A stretch of 64,000 nt of DNA from Gemmatimonas sp. (GTDB lineage: Bacteria > Gemmatimonadota > Gemmatimonadetes > Gemmatimonadales > Gemmatimonadaceae): the NCBI RefSeq assembly GCF_031426495.1, contig NZ_JANPLK010000029.1, forward strand, positions 19,539 through 83,538. Direction: 5' to 3'. Under the pieces are notes generated by a model. It had not been told where the DNA came from and ran no database searches. It worked only from the letters and a program-made list of their open reading frames with translations. Every line of letters begins with the position of its first letter. Position 1 is the stretch's first letter. This document shows, in pieces, positions 1-9,075 of this stretch. The position numbers were made by a program, and so were the translations under genes.

Positions 1-53
1 TTGGACCAGATTCCCATCGGTCGGGGGTTGTGGGGACAAGGTGGGGTAAGACG

Positions 54-78
54 CGGGTGTCGGCGCTGCCGACACCCG
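54..78. terminator. Stem-loop downstream of guaB
   Basis: An 11-bp perfect stem (54-64 with 68-78) closes a 3-nt loop. It lies about 120 bases past the guaB stop. There is no T-tract on either side, so it may be a weak terminator or simply a structured element. The rest of bases 1-198 shows no gene I can support. Confidence 0.35.
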
Positions 79-198
79 AGGGACAGAACCTCGGACGGAA
101 CGATACGCGCTGGACCGCAAACGTGTTACATCACGTTTACGGCCCGAGGCGATTTCTTCGTGCGCGTCAGGTGCCGGCCGAGGGACCAGACGCAGAAA

Positions 199-1773
199 TC
201 ACAGCGAGTAGTTCGGTGCTTCGCGGGTAATGGTAACGTCGTGCGGGTGCGATTCACGCAGGCCGGCGGTCGTGATACGCACGAATTCCGCTTCCGTGCG
301 CAGCTGCTCGATCGTGCCACAACCCACATAGCCCATGCCGCTGCGGAGGCCGCCGATCATCTGAAAGATCACGTCGCCCACTGCGCCCTTGTACGGCACA
401 CGCCCCTCGATGCCTTCCGGCACGAGCTTCTTGGGGGACATCTCGCCGTCCTGGAAATAGCGGTCGGCCGAACCGTCCTGCATGGCCGACAGCGAGCCCA
501 TGCCGCGGATCATCTTGAAGCGACGTCCCTCCAACAGGAACGACTCGCCCGGGCTCTCTTCGGTGCCAGCCAGCATCGAGCCCATCATGACACTCGAGGC
601 TCCGGCAGCCAGCGCCTTCACGATGTCACCCGAATACTTCACTCCACCGTCGGCGATCACGGGGATATCGCCCGCACCCTCGACGGCGTCCATCACTGCG
701 GTCAGCTGCGGGACGCCAACACCGGTCACCACGCGCGTGGTGCAGATCGAGCCCGGCCCCACGCCGACCTTCACGGCATCGACCCCACGCTCCACCAGCG
801 CCGCCGCACCGGCCCGCGTGGCGACATTTCCGGCCACCAGCTGGACCTCAGGGAAGGCCTCCCGCACCTTCGCGGTCGCCTGGAGCACCCCTTCGCTGTG
901 CCCGTGTGCCGTGTCGATGATCAACACATCGACCCCGGCCTGAATCAGGGCACGAGCCCGATCGAGATAGTCCCCACCCGAACCGAGCGCCGCCGCCACC
1001 CGAAGGCGACCGTGAATGTCCTTGTTCGCGTCGGGATACTGACGGCGCTTGTGAATGTCCTTCACGGTGATGAGCCCTTTGAGCACGCCGTGCTCGTCGA
1101 CTACGGGCAACTTCTCGATGCGGTGCTTGCCGAGAATGCGCTCCGCTTCGTCGAGCGTCGTACCGACGGGAGCGATCACCAGATCTTCCGAGGTCATCAC
1201 GTCGCGCAGCGGGCGATCGAGATCACGCTCGAACTGCAGATCGCGATTGGTGAGGATGCCGACCAACAATCCACTGGCGTCGACAATCGGCACACCCGAG
1301 ATCTTGAAACGCATCATCAGCGCCACGGCTTCACGGAGCGACGCGGTGGGCGAGAGTGTGATCGGGTTCAGGATCATGCCGCTCTCGCTGCGCTTCACGC
1401 GGTCCACTTCGGCCGCCTGGCGGTCGATCGACATGTTCTTGTGCAGCACCCCGATGGCGCCAAAGCGCGCCATCGCGATCGCCATCTCGCTTTCCGTGAC
1501 CGTGTCCATCGCGGCCGAGGCGAGGGGGACGTTCAGCGTGATACCACGGGTGAAGCGCGAGGCGATGCTGACTTCCCGCGGATGCGTCAAGGAATGACGC
1601 GGAGCGAGAAGCACATCGTCGAAGGTCAGCGCGAAATCGTCGCGCACGCGTGAAGGCGACCGCGCACCATTGTTGGCGCGGCTGGTCTGGGAACGCGAAA
1701 GCCCGCTCGCCGACGTGGAGTCGGCGGCGGGCTGTTGCTGCTGCGTCGGGTGGTCAGTCGTCGAGGGTGCCAT
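199..1773 (-). CDS. guaB: Inosine-5'-monophosphate dehydrogenase
   Basis: This is IMP dehydrogenase, which oxidises IMP to XMP with NAD+ in the first committed step of GMP synthesis. The 524-residue protein has a TIM barrel starting near residue 47 (DFALTFDDVLLAP). It is interrupted by a pair of CBS domains at about 135-245, and the catalytic loop GPGSICTTR places the active-site cysteine at about residue 344. The family is usually about 485-500 residues; the extra length is a polar, low-complexity N-terminal tail of about 44 residues, so a later start such as GTG at codon 43 is possible. It is the last gene of a minus-strand run, 38 bases after the DUF1232 gene. No clear Shine-Dalgarno precedes the ATG. 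Confidence 0.97.
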   Translation of the reverse strand: MAPSTTDHPTQQQQPAADSTSASGLSRSQTSRANNGARSPSRVRDDFALTFDDVLLAPRHSLTHPREVSIASRFTRGITLNVPLASAAMDTVTESEMAIAMARFGAIGVLHKNMSIDRQAAEVDRVKRSESGMILNPITLSPTASLREAVALMMRFKISGVPIVDASGLLVGILTNRDLQFERDLDRPLRDVMTSEDLVIAPVGTTLDEAERILGKHRIEKLPVVDEHGVLKGLITVKDIHKRRQYPDANKDIHGRLRVAAALGSGGDYLDRARALIQAGVDVLIIDTAHGHSEGVLQATAKVREAFPEVQLVAGNVATRAGAAALVERGVDAVKVGVGPGSICTTRVVTGVGVPQLTAVMDAVEGAGDIPVIADGGVKYSGDIVKALAAGASSVMMGSMLAGTEESPGESFLLEGRRFKMIRGMGSLSAMQDGSADRYFQDGEMSPKKLVPEGIEGRVPYKGAVGDVIFQMIGGLRSGMGYVGCGTIEQLRTEAEFVRITTAGLRESHPHDVTITREAPNYSL

Positions 1774-1811
1774 CTTGAAGAGTAGACGGCCTCCGCAGCG
1801 CTGTCCAGCGG

Positions 1812-2417
1812 TCAGCGCCCGGCCATTTTGCGGAGACGACGACGGAGGCGCGCAGGCAGGAAGAATCCGGCCGCACTAACGAGCCGCGCGAGATTCACAT
1901 CCTCGAGGGCGTCCGGGTCGCCGCGCCAGTGGTCGAGCAACACGGTGCGCCCCGCGTTGGCGACCAGCCGCTGCAGCGCGGTCATCAGCAGGAACAGGTC
2001 ATCGACCTCGCCCAGGAACGGGATCAGATCGGGAATGAAATCGATCGGCGACACCATGTAGGCGCCCGCAGCCAACACGAGGAAGCGGTCGAACTTCGAC
2101 ACACGACTGTCGCCCACCAACCCAACCAGCAACCGTAGATAGGCGGGAATCTGTTGGATGGCGCGTAACACCGAGCGTTTCATGCCCGTCTGCGGGCGCG
2201 CGGGCTCCTCGAAGTCGTCCTCGCTCGAGCGGCGACGCCGCGTACGACGCGTCGCGTCGTCATCGGGTGGGGTCGAGTCCTTGCGACCGCGGCCGGTAAA
2301 CAGGCCTCGCTCCGGACGTCCGTCTCGACGGTCGGCCTCGCGCTCCCGAGCCATCTTGTCGAAATGGCGCTCGCGCGCCGGCTCCGGCGGCAGTTCCTCT
2401 AGGCGATCCGTGGTCAT
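1812..2417 (-). CDS. DUF1232 (YkvA-type) membrane-associated protein
   Basis: This 201-residue protein has a charged, Arg/Glu-rich N-terminal half of about 90 residues. A DUF1232 segment follows, recognisable by the SPIDFIPDLIPFLGEVDD core and flanking hydrophobic helices. The C-terminal tail is Arg-rich. DUF1232 proteins are small, poorly characterised and probably membrane-associated. The ATG has a good ribosome-binding site (GAGGAA a few bases upstream). It sits directly upstream of guaB on the same strand, but I see no functional link. Family membership is confident; function is unknown. Confidence 0.85.
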   Translation of the reverse strand: MTTDRLEELPPEPARERHFDKMAREREADRRDGRPERGLFTGRGRKDSTPPDDDATRRTRRRRSSEDDFEEPARPQTGMKRSVLRAIQQIPAYLRLLVGLVGDSRVSKFDRFLVLAAGAYMVSPIDFIPDLIPFLGEVDDLFLLMTALQRLVANAGRTVLLDHWRGDPDALEDVNLARLVSAAGFFLPARLRRRLRKMAGR

Positions 2418-2463
2418 GCGCTTCCTCAGTCCAGCAGGTTCAAGGCCGCCTCATGCGGCCGCG

Positions 2464-2892
2464 TTACGCGGCAGCGCTGGGCGGTGGGGGTGGCACACTC
2501 GGAGGTGCAGGTTGCGTGCCCGGCTGCGTGGTCGGCTGCGTGGTCGCGGCCGACGACGGCGGCGGCGGAGCGCCCACTTGATCGGCGGCCGTCTTGGCGG
2601 CGTTCACCACGTCGCCGGCCACGGTCATGGTGGTCTGGGCCACGCCGTTCAGCACGCCCATCGCCTTGTTGAGAAAGCCCATCGTCTCGGACACGGTGCT
2701 CACGGCGACGCCGCCCGCGCGCAGCTTATCCTCGACACCCTCGGCGAAGCGCGTGAACACATTCGCCACCGGGGCCGACTTCTCGGCGTACTTGGACTCC
2801 AGAAACTCGACATAATCCAGAATCTGATACAACCGCTCGTCGGAGAGCGTGTCGAGCTTGCGATTGATACGATCGCGGACGTACGGGTTCAT
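2464..2892 (-). CDS. Small unknown protein with amphipathic helices and Pro-rich tail
   Basis: I do not recognise a family for this 142-residue protein. The first about 35 residues are charged and helical (DRINRKLDTLSDERLYQILDYVEF), resembling short protein-interaction helices. Residues 45-105 form a long amphipathic Ala/Val/Thr-rich helix, and the last about 35 residues are Pro/Thr/Gln-rich. There is no signal peptide or clear membrane span. The start is well supported by GGAGG four bases before the ATG. It lies between the M15 peptidases and the DUF1232 gene on the same strand. Confidence 0.75.
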   Translation of the reverse strand: MNPYVRDRINRKLDTLSDERLYQILDYVEFLESKYAEKSAPVANVFTRFAEGVEDKLRAGGVAVSTVSETMGFLNKAMGVLNGVAQTTMTVAGDVVNAAKTAADQVGAPPPPSSAATTQPTTQPGTQPAPPSVPPPPPSAAA

Positions 2893-2956
2893 CGAACCTC
2901 CAGCGTCTCTCGGACGCGCATTTGGGCGGGACAGGATGGCTGCCCTGCCCTACGCT

Positions 2957-3943
2957 TCAGCCGCGCCAGCGTTTCCGTTCGCCGCGCGCATCGATATGGC
3001 AATATGGCGTGGAGAAGCGTCGGCTGCTGTACACGCCGAGTCCACCGGCCAACTCTGGGTGCAGCCGCTCCACCCAGTCCACGGCCTGCTCGACGCGATA
3101 GGCGTCAAAAATCGTCAGCTTGCCATCTCCGTCGGCATCGATCGCGATGTCGGCCGCATCACCGTACAGGTGTCGCGAGTCGCGAGCGGACCCTTCCACG
3201 CCGGAGTTGTGAATCGGGGTGCGGAAGCCGCTGTGCACCTCGACACCAAAATCCATGCGCTCCTCACCACGACGGCGCGCCAGTTCGCGCATGACCAGTT
3301 CGATCTTGTCGAGCACGCGCGGGTCGACCGCGACATAGCGTGGCCACACCGTTTGCCGGTCGTGCGTGACGAAATCGCGCACTTTGATGTGCCGGGTGAG
3401 CTGCAGCTCGAGATCCGCCTCGCGCACCTCGGCAAATCCGGCCGGACGCTCGGCCTGCTCGTCGTGCGCCCATTCCGCAGGATAGCGGCCGATCTGGTAA
3501 CCGTTGAGCGTGCTTCCAAGCTTGAGCTCGAAGGGCACCAACACTGCAAGTCGCGGCTCGGTGATGCGTTGCACGACACCGGCTCGCGTGACGGCGAGTT
3601 CGTAGAAGCCCGGCGTGAGCGGCGCGAGCAACGTGTCGCCTCGCAGCGGACGCGCCACGTCGGCGGAACTGTTGCTGCGCAGCTCGATCCACTGGTACGT
3701 GAACCCCTGCGCGTTGCCACGCACACGCACCGGAAACGCGACGCGCTCGCCGGCACGTACAAACTGCATCTGCACATCACCGCTCACGCCGCGCGACTCC
3801 GGACCCGCTTCGACGACCGGCACGGCGAGCTTCGCGCTCTCGGCGGATGAACCGGCCAACAGCTCCGCAGGCGGCTGATACAGGATCGCCGCCGTGATCG
3901 CGGCCATCCCGCTCAACACCAGTGCCACGCGACGACGAATCAC
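2957..3943 (-). CDS. M15-type zinc D-Ala-D-Ala carboxypeptidase-like protein (copy 1)
   Basis: This is a predicted exported zinc peptidase of the M15/VanY-like fold that would trim peptidoglycan stem peptides. I chose the GTG at 3943 because it gives a 4-nt GTGA overlap with the upstream paralogue; a TTG at 3955 is also open. The N-terminus is a signal anchor (RRRVALVLSGMAAITAAIL). The catalytic part carries SRHLYGDAADI (His and Asp ligands) and a C-terminal CHIDARG (second His). Between these ligands sits a perfect 12-residue EF-hand-type loop, DADGDGKLTIFD. A beta-rich region of about 150 residues with no recognised family precedes the catalytic domain. Confidence 0.87.
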   Translation of the reverse strand: MIRRRVALVLSGMAAITAAILYQPPAELLAGSSAESAKLAVPVVEAGPESRGVSGDVQMQFVRAGERVAFPVRVRGNAQGFTYQWIELRSNSSADVARPLRGDTLLAPLTPGFYELAVTRAGVVQRITEPRLAVLVPFELKLGSTLNGYQIGRYPAEWAHDEQAERPAGFAEVREADLELQLTRHIKVRDFVTHDRQTVWPRYVAVDPRVLDKIELVMRELARRRGEERMDFGVEVHSGFRTPIHNSGVEGSARDSRHLYGDAADIAIDADGDGKLTIFDAYRVEQAVDWVERLHPELAGGLGVYSSRRFSTPYCHIDARGERKRWRG

Positions 3944-4989
3944 ATCGCCCCCCAACGGGCGCGTGTCCCACGCACGTCGATGTGTACGAAGGGGCCGTGC
4001 GCCGAGGTAGCTTTGTAGATCCCGACGCCGCCTGTGAACTCGGGATGGTCACGCTCCACGTTCTCGGCGGCCTGGGCCAACACCTTGGCATCGCGCGTGT
4101 CCACGCGGCCATCGCGATTGAGATCGCTCATCCAGTCACGATCGCCGTTCACGACGTACACGTCGGCCGCGTCACCGTACTGATGCCGGCTGTCCTGTAC
4201 GCGTCCACCGGCCCCAACACCCTGCTCGTTGTACTGCGGGGTGCGGAAGCCCGACATGACCCGAAGCTTATTCGCCGGGATGCCCATGCGGCGCAGTTCG
4301 CTCAACACGAGTTCAAGCTTATCGACCAGCGGCTCGCGCAAGACGAGATACTTGGGCCACACGGTGGCCTGATCATGCGTGAGGAAATCGCGCAACCGGA
4401 AATGCTCGGAGATCGGCGTGTCCTGATTGAGCGCCGTCACTTCGAGGAAACCATCGGGATTGCCGTAGGTGGCCGATCGGACCGATCGCTTTTCGCTCGG
4501 GAAGAAGCCGATGCGATAACTGCCGATGCGACCCTGCACTTTGTCAGCGAAGGGACGCATGGTGATGAAATGAAACGACCCAGCGGCATCGTTGGCGGCA
4601 TACACGCCGGCCCGAGACACGGCAGAGTCTCCGAACAGCTCACGCAGGAGCGGGATTCCCGCCGCGCGGTTCGGGCTGAGGAAGCGGGCCCGAAGCTTGC
4701 GACTGCGTCCTTTCAGAGAGTCGAGAAGCGGGATGCGCGGCGCGGCGGCGATCGACCGCGTGGAGGCCCGGGTAGCGGCGCGTGCCGCTGCGGCTTCGGC
4801 GTAGCCAGGACGGGCAAAGGCTACCAAGACTACGCACGCCGACGCCCCGGCCACCGTCATGGCGAGCCGGGTGATACGCGTATGCTGACGGCGCCGCGGG
4901 GAGGATACCTTCTCCTGGGCTGCCTGGGGTGAATCGAAAGGTTTCTGGGTCACGGATTCGGGTTTGGCGCTCAATCCAAGGACGATCAA
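3940..4989 (-). CDS. M15-type zinc D-Ala-D-Ala carboxypeptidase-like protein (copy 2)
   Basis: This is a tandem paralogue of the next gene downstream, sharing the order of N-terminal anchor, beta-rich middle and M15 catalytic end. The metal ligands are visible in SRHQYGDAADV and in VHIDVRG near the C-terminus. An EF-hand-like loop, DLNRDGRVDTRD, lies between them. The open frame starts with TTG at 4989, giving 349 residues. An ATG at 4860 would start just before the hydrophobic signal (MTVAGASACVVLVAFARPGYAEA), so the true start is uncertain. The two peptidases are translationally coupled, suggesting paired work on the cell wall. Confidence 0.87.
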   Translation of the reverse strand: MIVLGLSAKPESVTQKPFDSPQAAQEKVSSPRRRQHTRITRLAMTVAGASACVVLVAFARPGYAEAAAARAATRASTRSIAAAPRIPLLDSLKGRSRKLRARFLSPNRAAGIPLLRELFGDSAVSRAGVYAANDAAGSFHFITMRPFADKVQGRIGSYRIGFFPSEKRSVRSATYGNPDGFLEVTALNQDTPISEHFRLRDFLTHDQATVWPKYLVLREPLVDKLELVLSELRRMGIPANKLRVMSGFRTPQYNEQGVGAGGRVQDSRHQYGDAADVYVVNGDRDWMSDLNRDGRVDTRDAKVLAQAAENVERDHPEFTGGVGIYKATSAHGPFVHIDVRGTRARWGAM

Positions 4990-5021
4990 GCGACAGTCAG
5001 GAAATATAGCCGACCCGGAGC

Positions 5022-5906
5022 TCAGTAGATGTAGACCGGAGTGCCGACCGCGACACGATCATACAGCACGGCAATGTCTTCGTTCCGCAATCTGACACAT
5101 CCATGGCTCACCGCCTGCCCGATCGACGCGGGGTTGTTGGTGCCATGCAGCGCATAGCCATCGCCGAGATACAAGCGATGAGTACCGAGCACATCGGCGT
5201 ACTTCCGCTGGTTAGTGCCGTAGGGCGGGATCACAATCTTTCCGTCAGCCACGATCTCCCGGCCATCGCTGGCCGTGAGCGGGCGAAGCGTGCCGTCAGC
5301 ACCCCGACGCACCACGTCGTTGCCCTGTACGATCATCTGGGATCCATCGCGAAGCTTGAGGGGCACCCCACGAACGAGCTGTACAATGCCGAGTCTGCGC
5401 TTGTTGGCTTGCTCCTGATAATGCCAATCGGGCGGGATCCAGGCGGGGGCCGAATCCCGGCGCTGCACCGTGAGGCGCCCCCGGGGCGTCTCGAAGCGGA
5501 GGATCTTGTTGTTGCCCTTGATGACCAATTGCTTGCCGGATCCGGTGGCGACCGGGGCCGTGAAGAGCACGCTGTCGCGATGTTTGTACCAGACGCGTCG
5601 GTCGGCGATGGAGACCACCAGGTAGTCGGAGTCGGTCGGGGGCGACGCTGGGGTTTCGTCGAGCGCGGCCCGAAGACTGTCGGTCGCGAGGCCGGCCTGC
5701 AGTTCGGCCTGCTCCAGCGCCTCGCTGTTGTCGTTGAAGACCATGCGGGCGACGTCGCGCTCGAAACGGTCGCGCAGCGTCAGCCGAACGAGCCACGTCG
5801 CGTGCCCGACCGCCACGGCCACCAGCAGCAACAGCCAGAGGGGCGCGCCGCGCCATCCGCGCCCGGCGCGGATGGCGCCGGGCGGGTTGATCGAAGTGGT
5901 GGTCAT
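5022..5906 (-). CDS. L,D-transpeptidase (YkuD family)
   Basis: This is an exported L,D-transpeptidase that forms 3-3 peptidoglycan cross-links or attaches proteins to the wall. The 294-residue protein starts at the ATG at 5906, whose A is the last base of the upstream gene's TGA (TGATG coupling). It has one N-terminal transmembrane anchor at about residues 20-42. The YkuD domain begins near DYLVVSIADRRVWY and ends with the diagnostic ALHGTN and SHGCVRL motifs, the cysteine of the latter being the nucleophile. With the two M15 peptidases next door it makes a cell-wall remodelling cluster. Confidence 0.93.
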   Translation of the reverse strand: MTTTSINPPGAIRAGRGWRGAPLWLLLLVAVAVGHATWLVRLTLRDRFERDVARMVFNDNSEALEQAELQAGLATDSLRAALDETPASPPTDSDYLVVSIADRRVWYKHRDSVLFTAPVATGSGKQLVIKGNNKILRFETPRGRLTVQRRDSAPAWIPPDWHYQEQANKRRLGIVQLVRGVPLKLRDGSQMIVQGNDVVRRGADGTLRPLTASDGREIVADGKIVIPPYGTNQRKYADVLGTHRLYLGDGYALHGTNNPASIGQAVSHGCVRLRNEDIAVLYDRVAVGTPVYIY

Positions 5907-6565
5907 CAAAAGAAATAGACCCGCATGCCGGGGGAAAGATTCTCGCGAATGGCGGCGAGCTCGGCTGCGGGCACCCGAATGCTGCCGGGCATCACATAGC
6001 TGCTGTCGGCGAGTGGCCCCGAGGCCGGGAGCGAGTAAATGAGCGTTCCGCCGGTGGTAAGGATGGCCCCGCGACCGACCCATCCGCTGTCGGCGCGAAC
6101 GTCCGGGACCGGGAGGCCGCGATCGATCCACACCCACGCCGGAAGCTCATATCGATCGCTGGCCGTGAGCAGGCGCTGGACCGCGCGAACGCCACGTGGT
6201 ATCGCCACGTGCATGGTGTCCGGGGCCAGACCGACACGCCGCTCCGGTCCGATCAGCGCCTTGATTTCGCGAAGCCGGGCCGGCCCGCGGTCGAGTGCGA
6301 GATACGCCGAATCGGTGCTGATGGCGAGATGCAGACCGTCGTCGCCTTCCGCCTGCCGGCGCATGAGTTCCAGCATCAACTCCGCCCGATCCGCCTGCGC
6401 GGAAACAATGGCATCGGCACGGGTACGCTCGAGTGTGGACATCCCATCGCGCAGCCGCGTGGCCTCCTCGCGATAGCGCGCCCGGCGCAACAGCAGGAAG
6501 CCATCGAACAACCCGATGGCGAGCAGAAGGAGGACCAGCAACAGGCTTCGTCGACGAACGCGCAT
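5906..6565 (-). CDS. Membrane-anchored partner protein of the L,D-transpeptidase
   Basis: This 219-residue protein has an N-terminal transmembrane helix (LLLVLLLLAIGLFDGFLLL). It is followed by a coiled-coil-like stretch (residues about 30-70) and an extracytoplasmic beta-rich domain. It lacks the HGT and SHGCR motifs, so it is not itself an active YkuD enzyme. Its segment around TMHVAIPRGVRAVQRL and the ending PGMRVYFF recall the layout of the transpeptidase next door. Stop and start overlap by one base, so the two are co-translated. I infer an accessory or scaffold role; I do not recognise a named family. Confidence 0.75.
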   Translation of the reverse strand: MRVRRRSLLLVLLLLAIGLFDGFLLLRRARYREEATRLRDGMSTLERTRADAIVSAQADRAELMLELMRRQAEGDDGLHLAISTDSAYLALDRGPARLREIKALIGPERRVGLAPDTMHVAIPRGVRAVQRLLTASDRYELPAWVWIDRGLPVPDVRADSGWVGRGAILTTGGTLIYSLPASGPLADSSYVMPGSIRVPAAELAAIRENLSPGMRVYFF

Positions 6566-6675
6566 CAGTGCTCGATTGAGGACAGAACAGCGGGCGGGCG
6601 GTGGTGTCGAGGTCGCGGCTTCCAGTAGATTCCAACAGTTCGACCTGCTCCAACGATCCCAAACCGGATCGCGGA

Positions 6676-6697
6676 CGGCGCCATGCTTCCGTGGCGC
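6676..6697 (+). other. Stem-loop in the gpmI 5' region
   Basis: A 7-bp perfect inverted repeat, GGCGCCA/TGGCGCC, with an 8-base loop lies 34 bases before the gpmI start. It is in the 165-base divergent gap between gpmI and the 219-residue membrane protein. Its role is unknown; it may sit in the gpmI leader. Confidence 0.3.
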
Positions 6698-6730
6698 CTT
6701 CGGATCTTTCCCAGCTTACCCCATGACCCG

Positions 6731-8299
6731 ATGACCGCGCGACCCGCACGTGCCGTTGCCCTCGTCATCCTTGATGGGTGGGGCTATCGGGAGGACCCTG
6801 AATCGAATGCAATCCTGATGGCGAACACGCCAAACTGGAACCGCATCTGGGCCCACGCGTCGCGTACCCTGCTGACCGCCTCGGGGCGCGCCGTCGGACT
6901 TCCCGACGGGCAGATGGGCAACAGTGAGGTAGGACACCTCAATCTGGGTGCCGGACGGGTCGTGATGCAGGACCTGGTGCGCATCGGTAGCGCCATCGAG
7001 GACGGGAGCTTTTTCCGGAATCACGCGCTGGTTCAGGCCTGCGATCGCGTCAACGCCTCGGGCGGCACGCTCCACCTGCTCGGCTTGCTGGGGCACGGCG
7101 GCGTGCATGCGCACGACGCGCACTTGCTGGCGCTGGTGGAGCTGGCGCAGCAGCGCGGTGTGAAACGGGTGATGCTGCACGCGATGCTCGACGGCCGCGA
7201 CACCCCGCCGCAGTCGGCGATGGGTTTTTTGCGTGACGCACTCGCGAACATCGGCGACCGCGCGCAACTCGCCTCGGTCTCCGGGCGCTATTACGGCATG
7301 GACCGCGACAATCGTTGGGAACGCACCGGCCTGTGGTACCGTGCGGCGGTGCGTGGCGAGGCCCCCGTGGAAGTCGATGCACTGACGGCGCTGCAGCGCG
7401 CCTATGACGCCGGCACGACAGACGAATTCGTGCTGCCGTACGTCATGTCTGGGCCCGATGGGGCACCCCTCGCGCCGATGCGCGATGGCGATGCGTTGAT
7501 CTGTTTTAACTATCGCAGCGACCGGATGCGACAGTCGCTCCGCGCCATCGCCATGCCCGACTTCACCGGCTTCGACACCGGCACGCGTCCCGCGCTCTCG
7601 ATCACCACAATGACGAGCTACGACGATGCGTTCCCGTTCCCGGTCGCCTTCGCTCCGCAGTCGATGCGTCATCTCGTGGGTGAAGTGATTTCCGACGCTG
7701 GTCTCACACAGCTGCGCATCGCCGAGACTGAGAAGTATCCGCACGTCACCTTCTTCTTCAACGGCGGGCGCGACGCACCGTTCCCTGGCGAAGAGCGGCA
7801 CATGATGCCGAGTCCAAAGGTTGCCACGTATGACCTGCAACCGGAAATGAGTGCGGCCGGCGTCTGCGACATTCTGTGCGAGGCGCTGGCCACTCGCACG
7901 CACGACTTCATGCTGTGCAACTTTGCCAACACCGACATGGTCGGCCACACCGGATCGATTCCGGCGGCCATCCGCGCCGTGGAAGCGGTGGATGCCTGCC
8001 TCGGTCGCATCCTCGAAGCCGCCGAGCGCGGCGGGGCGCGGTTGATCATCACCGCCGACCACGGCAACGCTGATGTCATGGTCGATCCGATCACGCGTCA
8101 GCCACACACCGCGCACACCACGAATCCGGTGCCGCTCGTCGTGCTCGACCCCGATCAATCGGTGCCGCTGCGACGTGGTGGTGCCCTGTGCGATGTAGGG
8201 CCGACGGCACTCGCACTGCTCGGCCTCGCGTTACCCCCAGAAATCACGGGTCGCGATCTGCGCGACCTGAGCGATCGCTCGCCTTCAGCCACCGTGTGA
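6731..8299 (+). CDS. gpmI: 2,3-bisphosphoglycerate-independent phosphoglycerate mutase
   Basis: This is a cofactor-independent phosphoglycerate mutase (3-PG to 2-PG, glycolysis/gluconeogenesis), a di-manganese alkaline-phosphatase-superfamily enzyme. The 522-residue length matches the usual about 510. The catalytic serine is Ser65 in MGNSEVGHLN. Metal and substrate motifs DGRDTPP, YGMDRD, ANTDMVGHTG and TADHGNAD are all present. The start at 6731 directly precedes the conserved AVALVILDGWG beta strand; the longer open frame reading from 6683 has no support. It heads a plus-strand operon, and its TGA overlaps the next ATG (TGATG). Confidence 0.97.
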   Translation: MTARPARAVALVILDGWGYREDPESNAILMANTPNWNRIWAHASRTLLTASGRAVGLPDGQMGNSEVGHLNLGAGRVVMQDLVRIGSAIEDGSFFRNHALVQACDRVNASGGTLHLLGLLGHGGVHAHDAHLLALVELAQQRGVKRVMLHAMLDGRDTPPQSAMGFLRDALANIGDRAQLASVSGRYYGMDRDNRWERTGLWYRAAVRGEAPVEVDALTALQRAYDAGTTDEFVLPYVMSGPDGAPLAPMRDGDALICFNYRSDRMRQSLRAIAMPDFTGFDTGTRPALSITTMTSYDDAFPFPVAFAPQSMRHLVGEVISDAGLTQLRIAETEKYPHVTFFFNGGRDAPFPGEERHMMPSPKVATYDLQPEMSAAGVCDILCEALATRTHDFMLCNFANTDMVGHTGSIPAAIRAVEAVDACLGRILEAAERGGARLIITADHGNADVMVDPITRQPHTAHTTNPVPLVVLDPDQSVPLRRGGALCDVGPTALALLGLALPPEITGRDLRDLSDRSPSATV

Positions 8300-9069
8300 T
8301 GCCCGCTTTGTCTTCCGTTCTGCGCTCGCCGCTGCCTTCCTCGATCTCGTCGACCGTGTCGCTCGCCCGCGTGTGGCGGTCCCTCGTCCAGTTCGGCGTC
8401 GTCGCCGTCGGCAGCCTGGTGCCGGCTGTCGTCGCCGCGCAGGTGGGGCATCTCCCGGCCAACAGCCCGTTCGAAGACGTGAAGCTGGGGCAGAATCTGT
8501 CGATCATGGGTGGGTGGATGGCGATGAAGCGTGACCCGGCCGATGTTGCGCCCAAGTCATCGCTTGCCGCCGCGCTGCGCTACGATATCGCGATCGGCGG
8601 GCCGGCATCACTGTACGTGCGCTATCTCATCGCCCCGTCGGAACGGAAGCTGCTGCTGCCCACGAATCCGCGAGCGACGCGCACGATCGGCAATCCCGGC
8701 GTGACGACGCATGAACTCGACGCCGGCCTCGACCTCGCGTTGACCGGCAAGAAGACTTGGCACCGGCTCATTCCATCGCTGAATGGTGGTGCCGGCATCG
8801 TGAGTGATTTTTCGTCGGCCGATACGGGTTCGTATCAGTTCGGCACGAAGTTCTCGTTCTCGTATGGCCTGGGGGTGCGCTACCTGCCGCGCAAGGGGCC
8901 GATGATCCGCGTGGATCTCACGAACTTCCTGTGGCAGTACGACTATCCCGACCGCTACTTCGTGAAGGCGTCTGACACGACGTCCGTGCTGACCGATACC
9001 CGCAACCGCTCCGCGTGGCGCGGGTCGCGCACGGTCACGGTTGGCGTGACGCTGCCGCTGTTCCGCTGA
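8299..9069 (+). CDS. Predicted outer-membrane beta-barrel protein
   Basis: This 256-residue exported protein has a signal peptide of about 45 residues (hydrophobic core FGVVAVGSLVPAVVAAQ). A beta-strand-rich body follows in which aromatic residues alternate (for example SYQFGTKFSFSYGLGVRYLP). It ends in VTVGVTLPLFR, with phenylalanine followed only by arginine, reminiscent of beta-barrel ends. I read it as a small outer-membrane barrel of unknown cargo. It is coupled to gpmI by a one-base stop/start overlap. The biological reason for pairing with a glycolytic enzyme is not evident. Confidence 0.75.
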   Translation: MPALSSVLRSPLPSSISSTVSLARVWRSLVQFGVVAVGSLVPAVVAAQVGHLPANSPFEDVKLGQNLSIMGGWMAMKRDPADVAPKSSLAAALRYDIAIGGPASLYVRYLIAPSERKLLLPTNPRATRTIGNPGVTTHELDAGLDLALTGKKTWHRLIPSLNGGAGIVSDFSSADTGSYQFGTKFSFSYGLGVRYLPRKGPMIRVDLTNFLWQYDYPDRYFVKASDTTSVLTDTRNRSAWRGSRTVTVGVTLPLFR

Positions 9070-9075
9070 TCGGGT

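Noticed and set aside
1..1653. A 550-codon plus-strand open frame opposite guaB
   Set aside because: It is the antisense shadow of guaB. Its His/Arg-rich translation has no domain logic, while guaB on the other strand is unmistakable.
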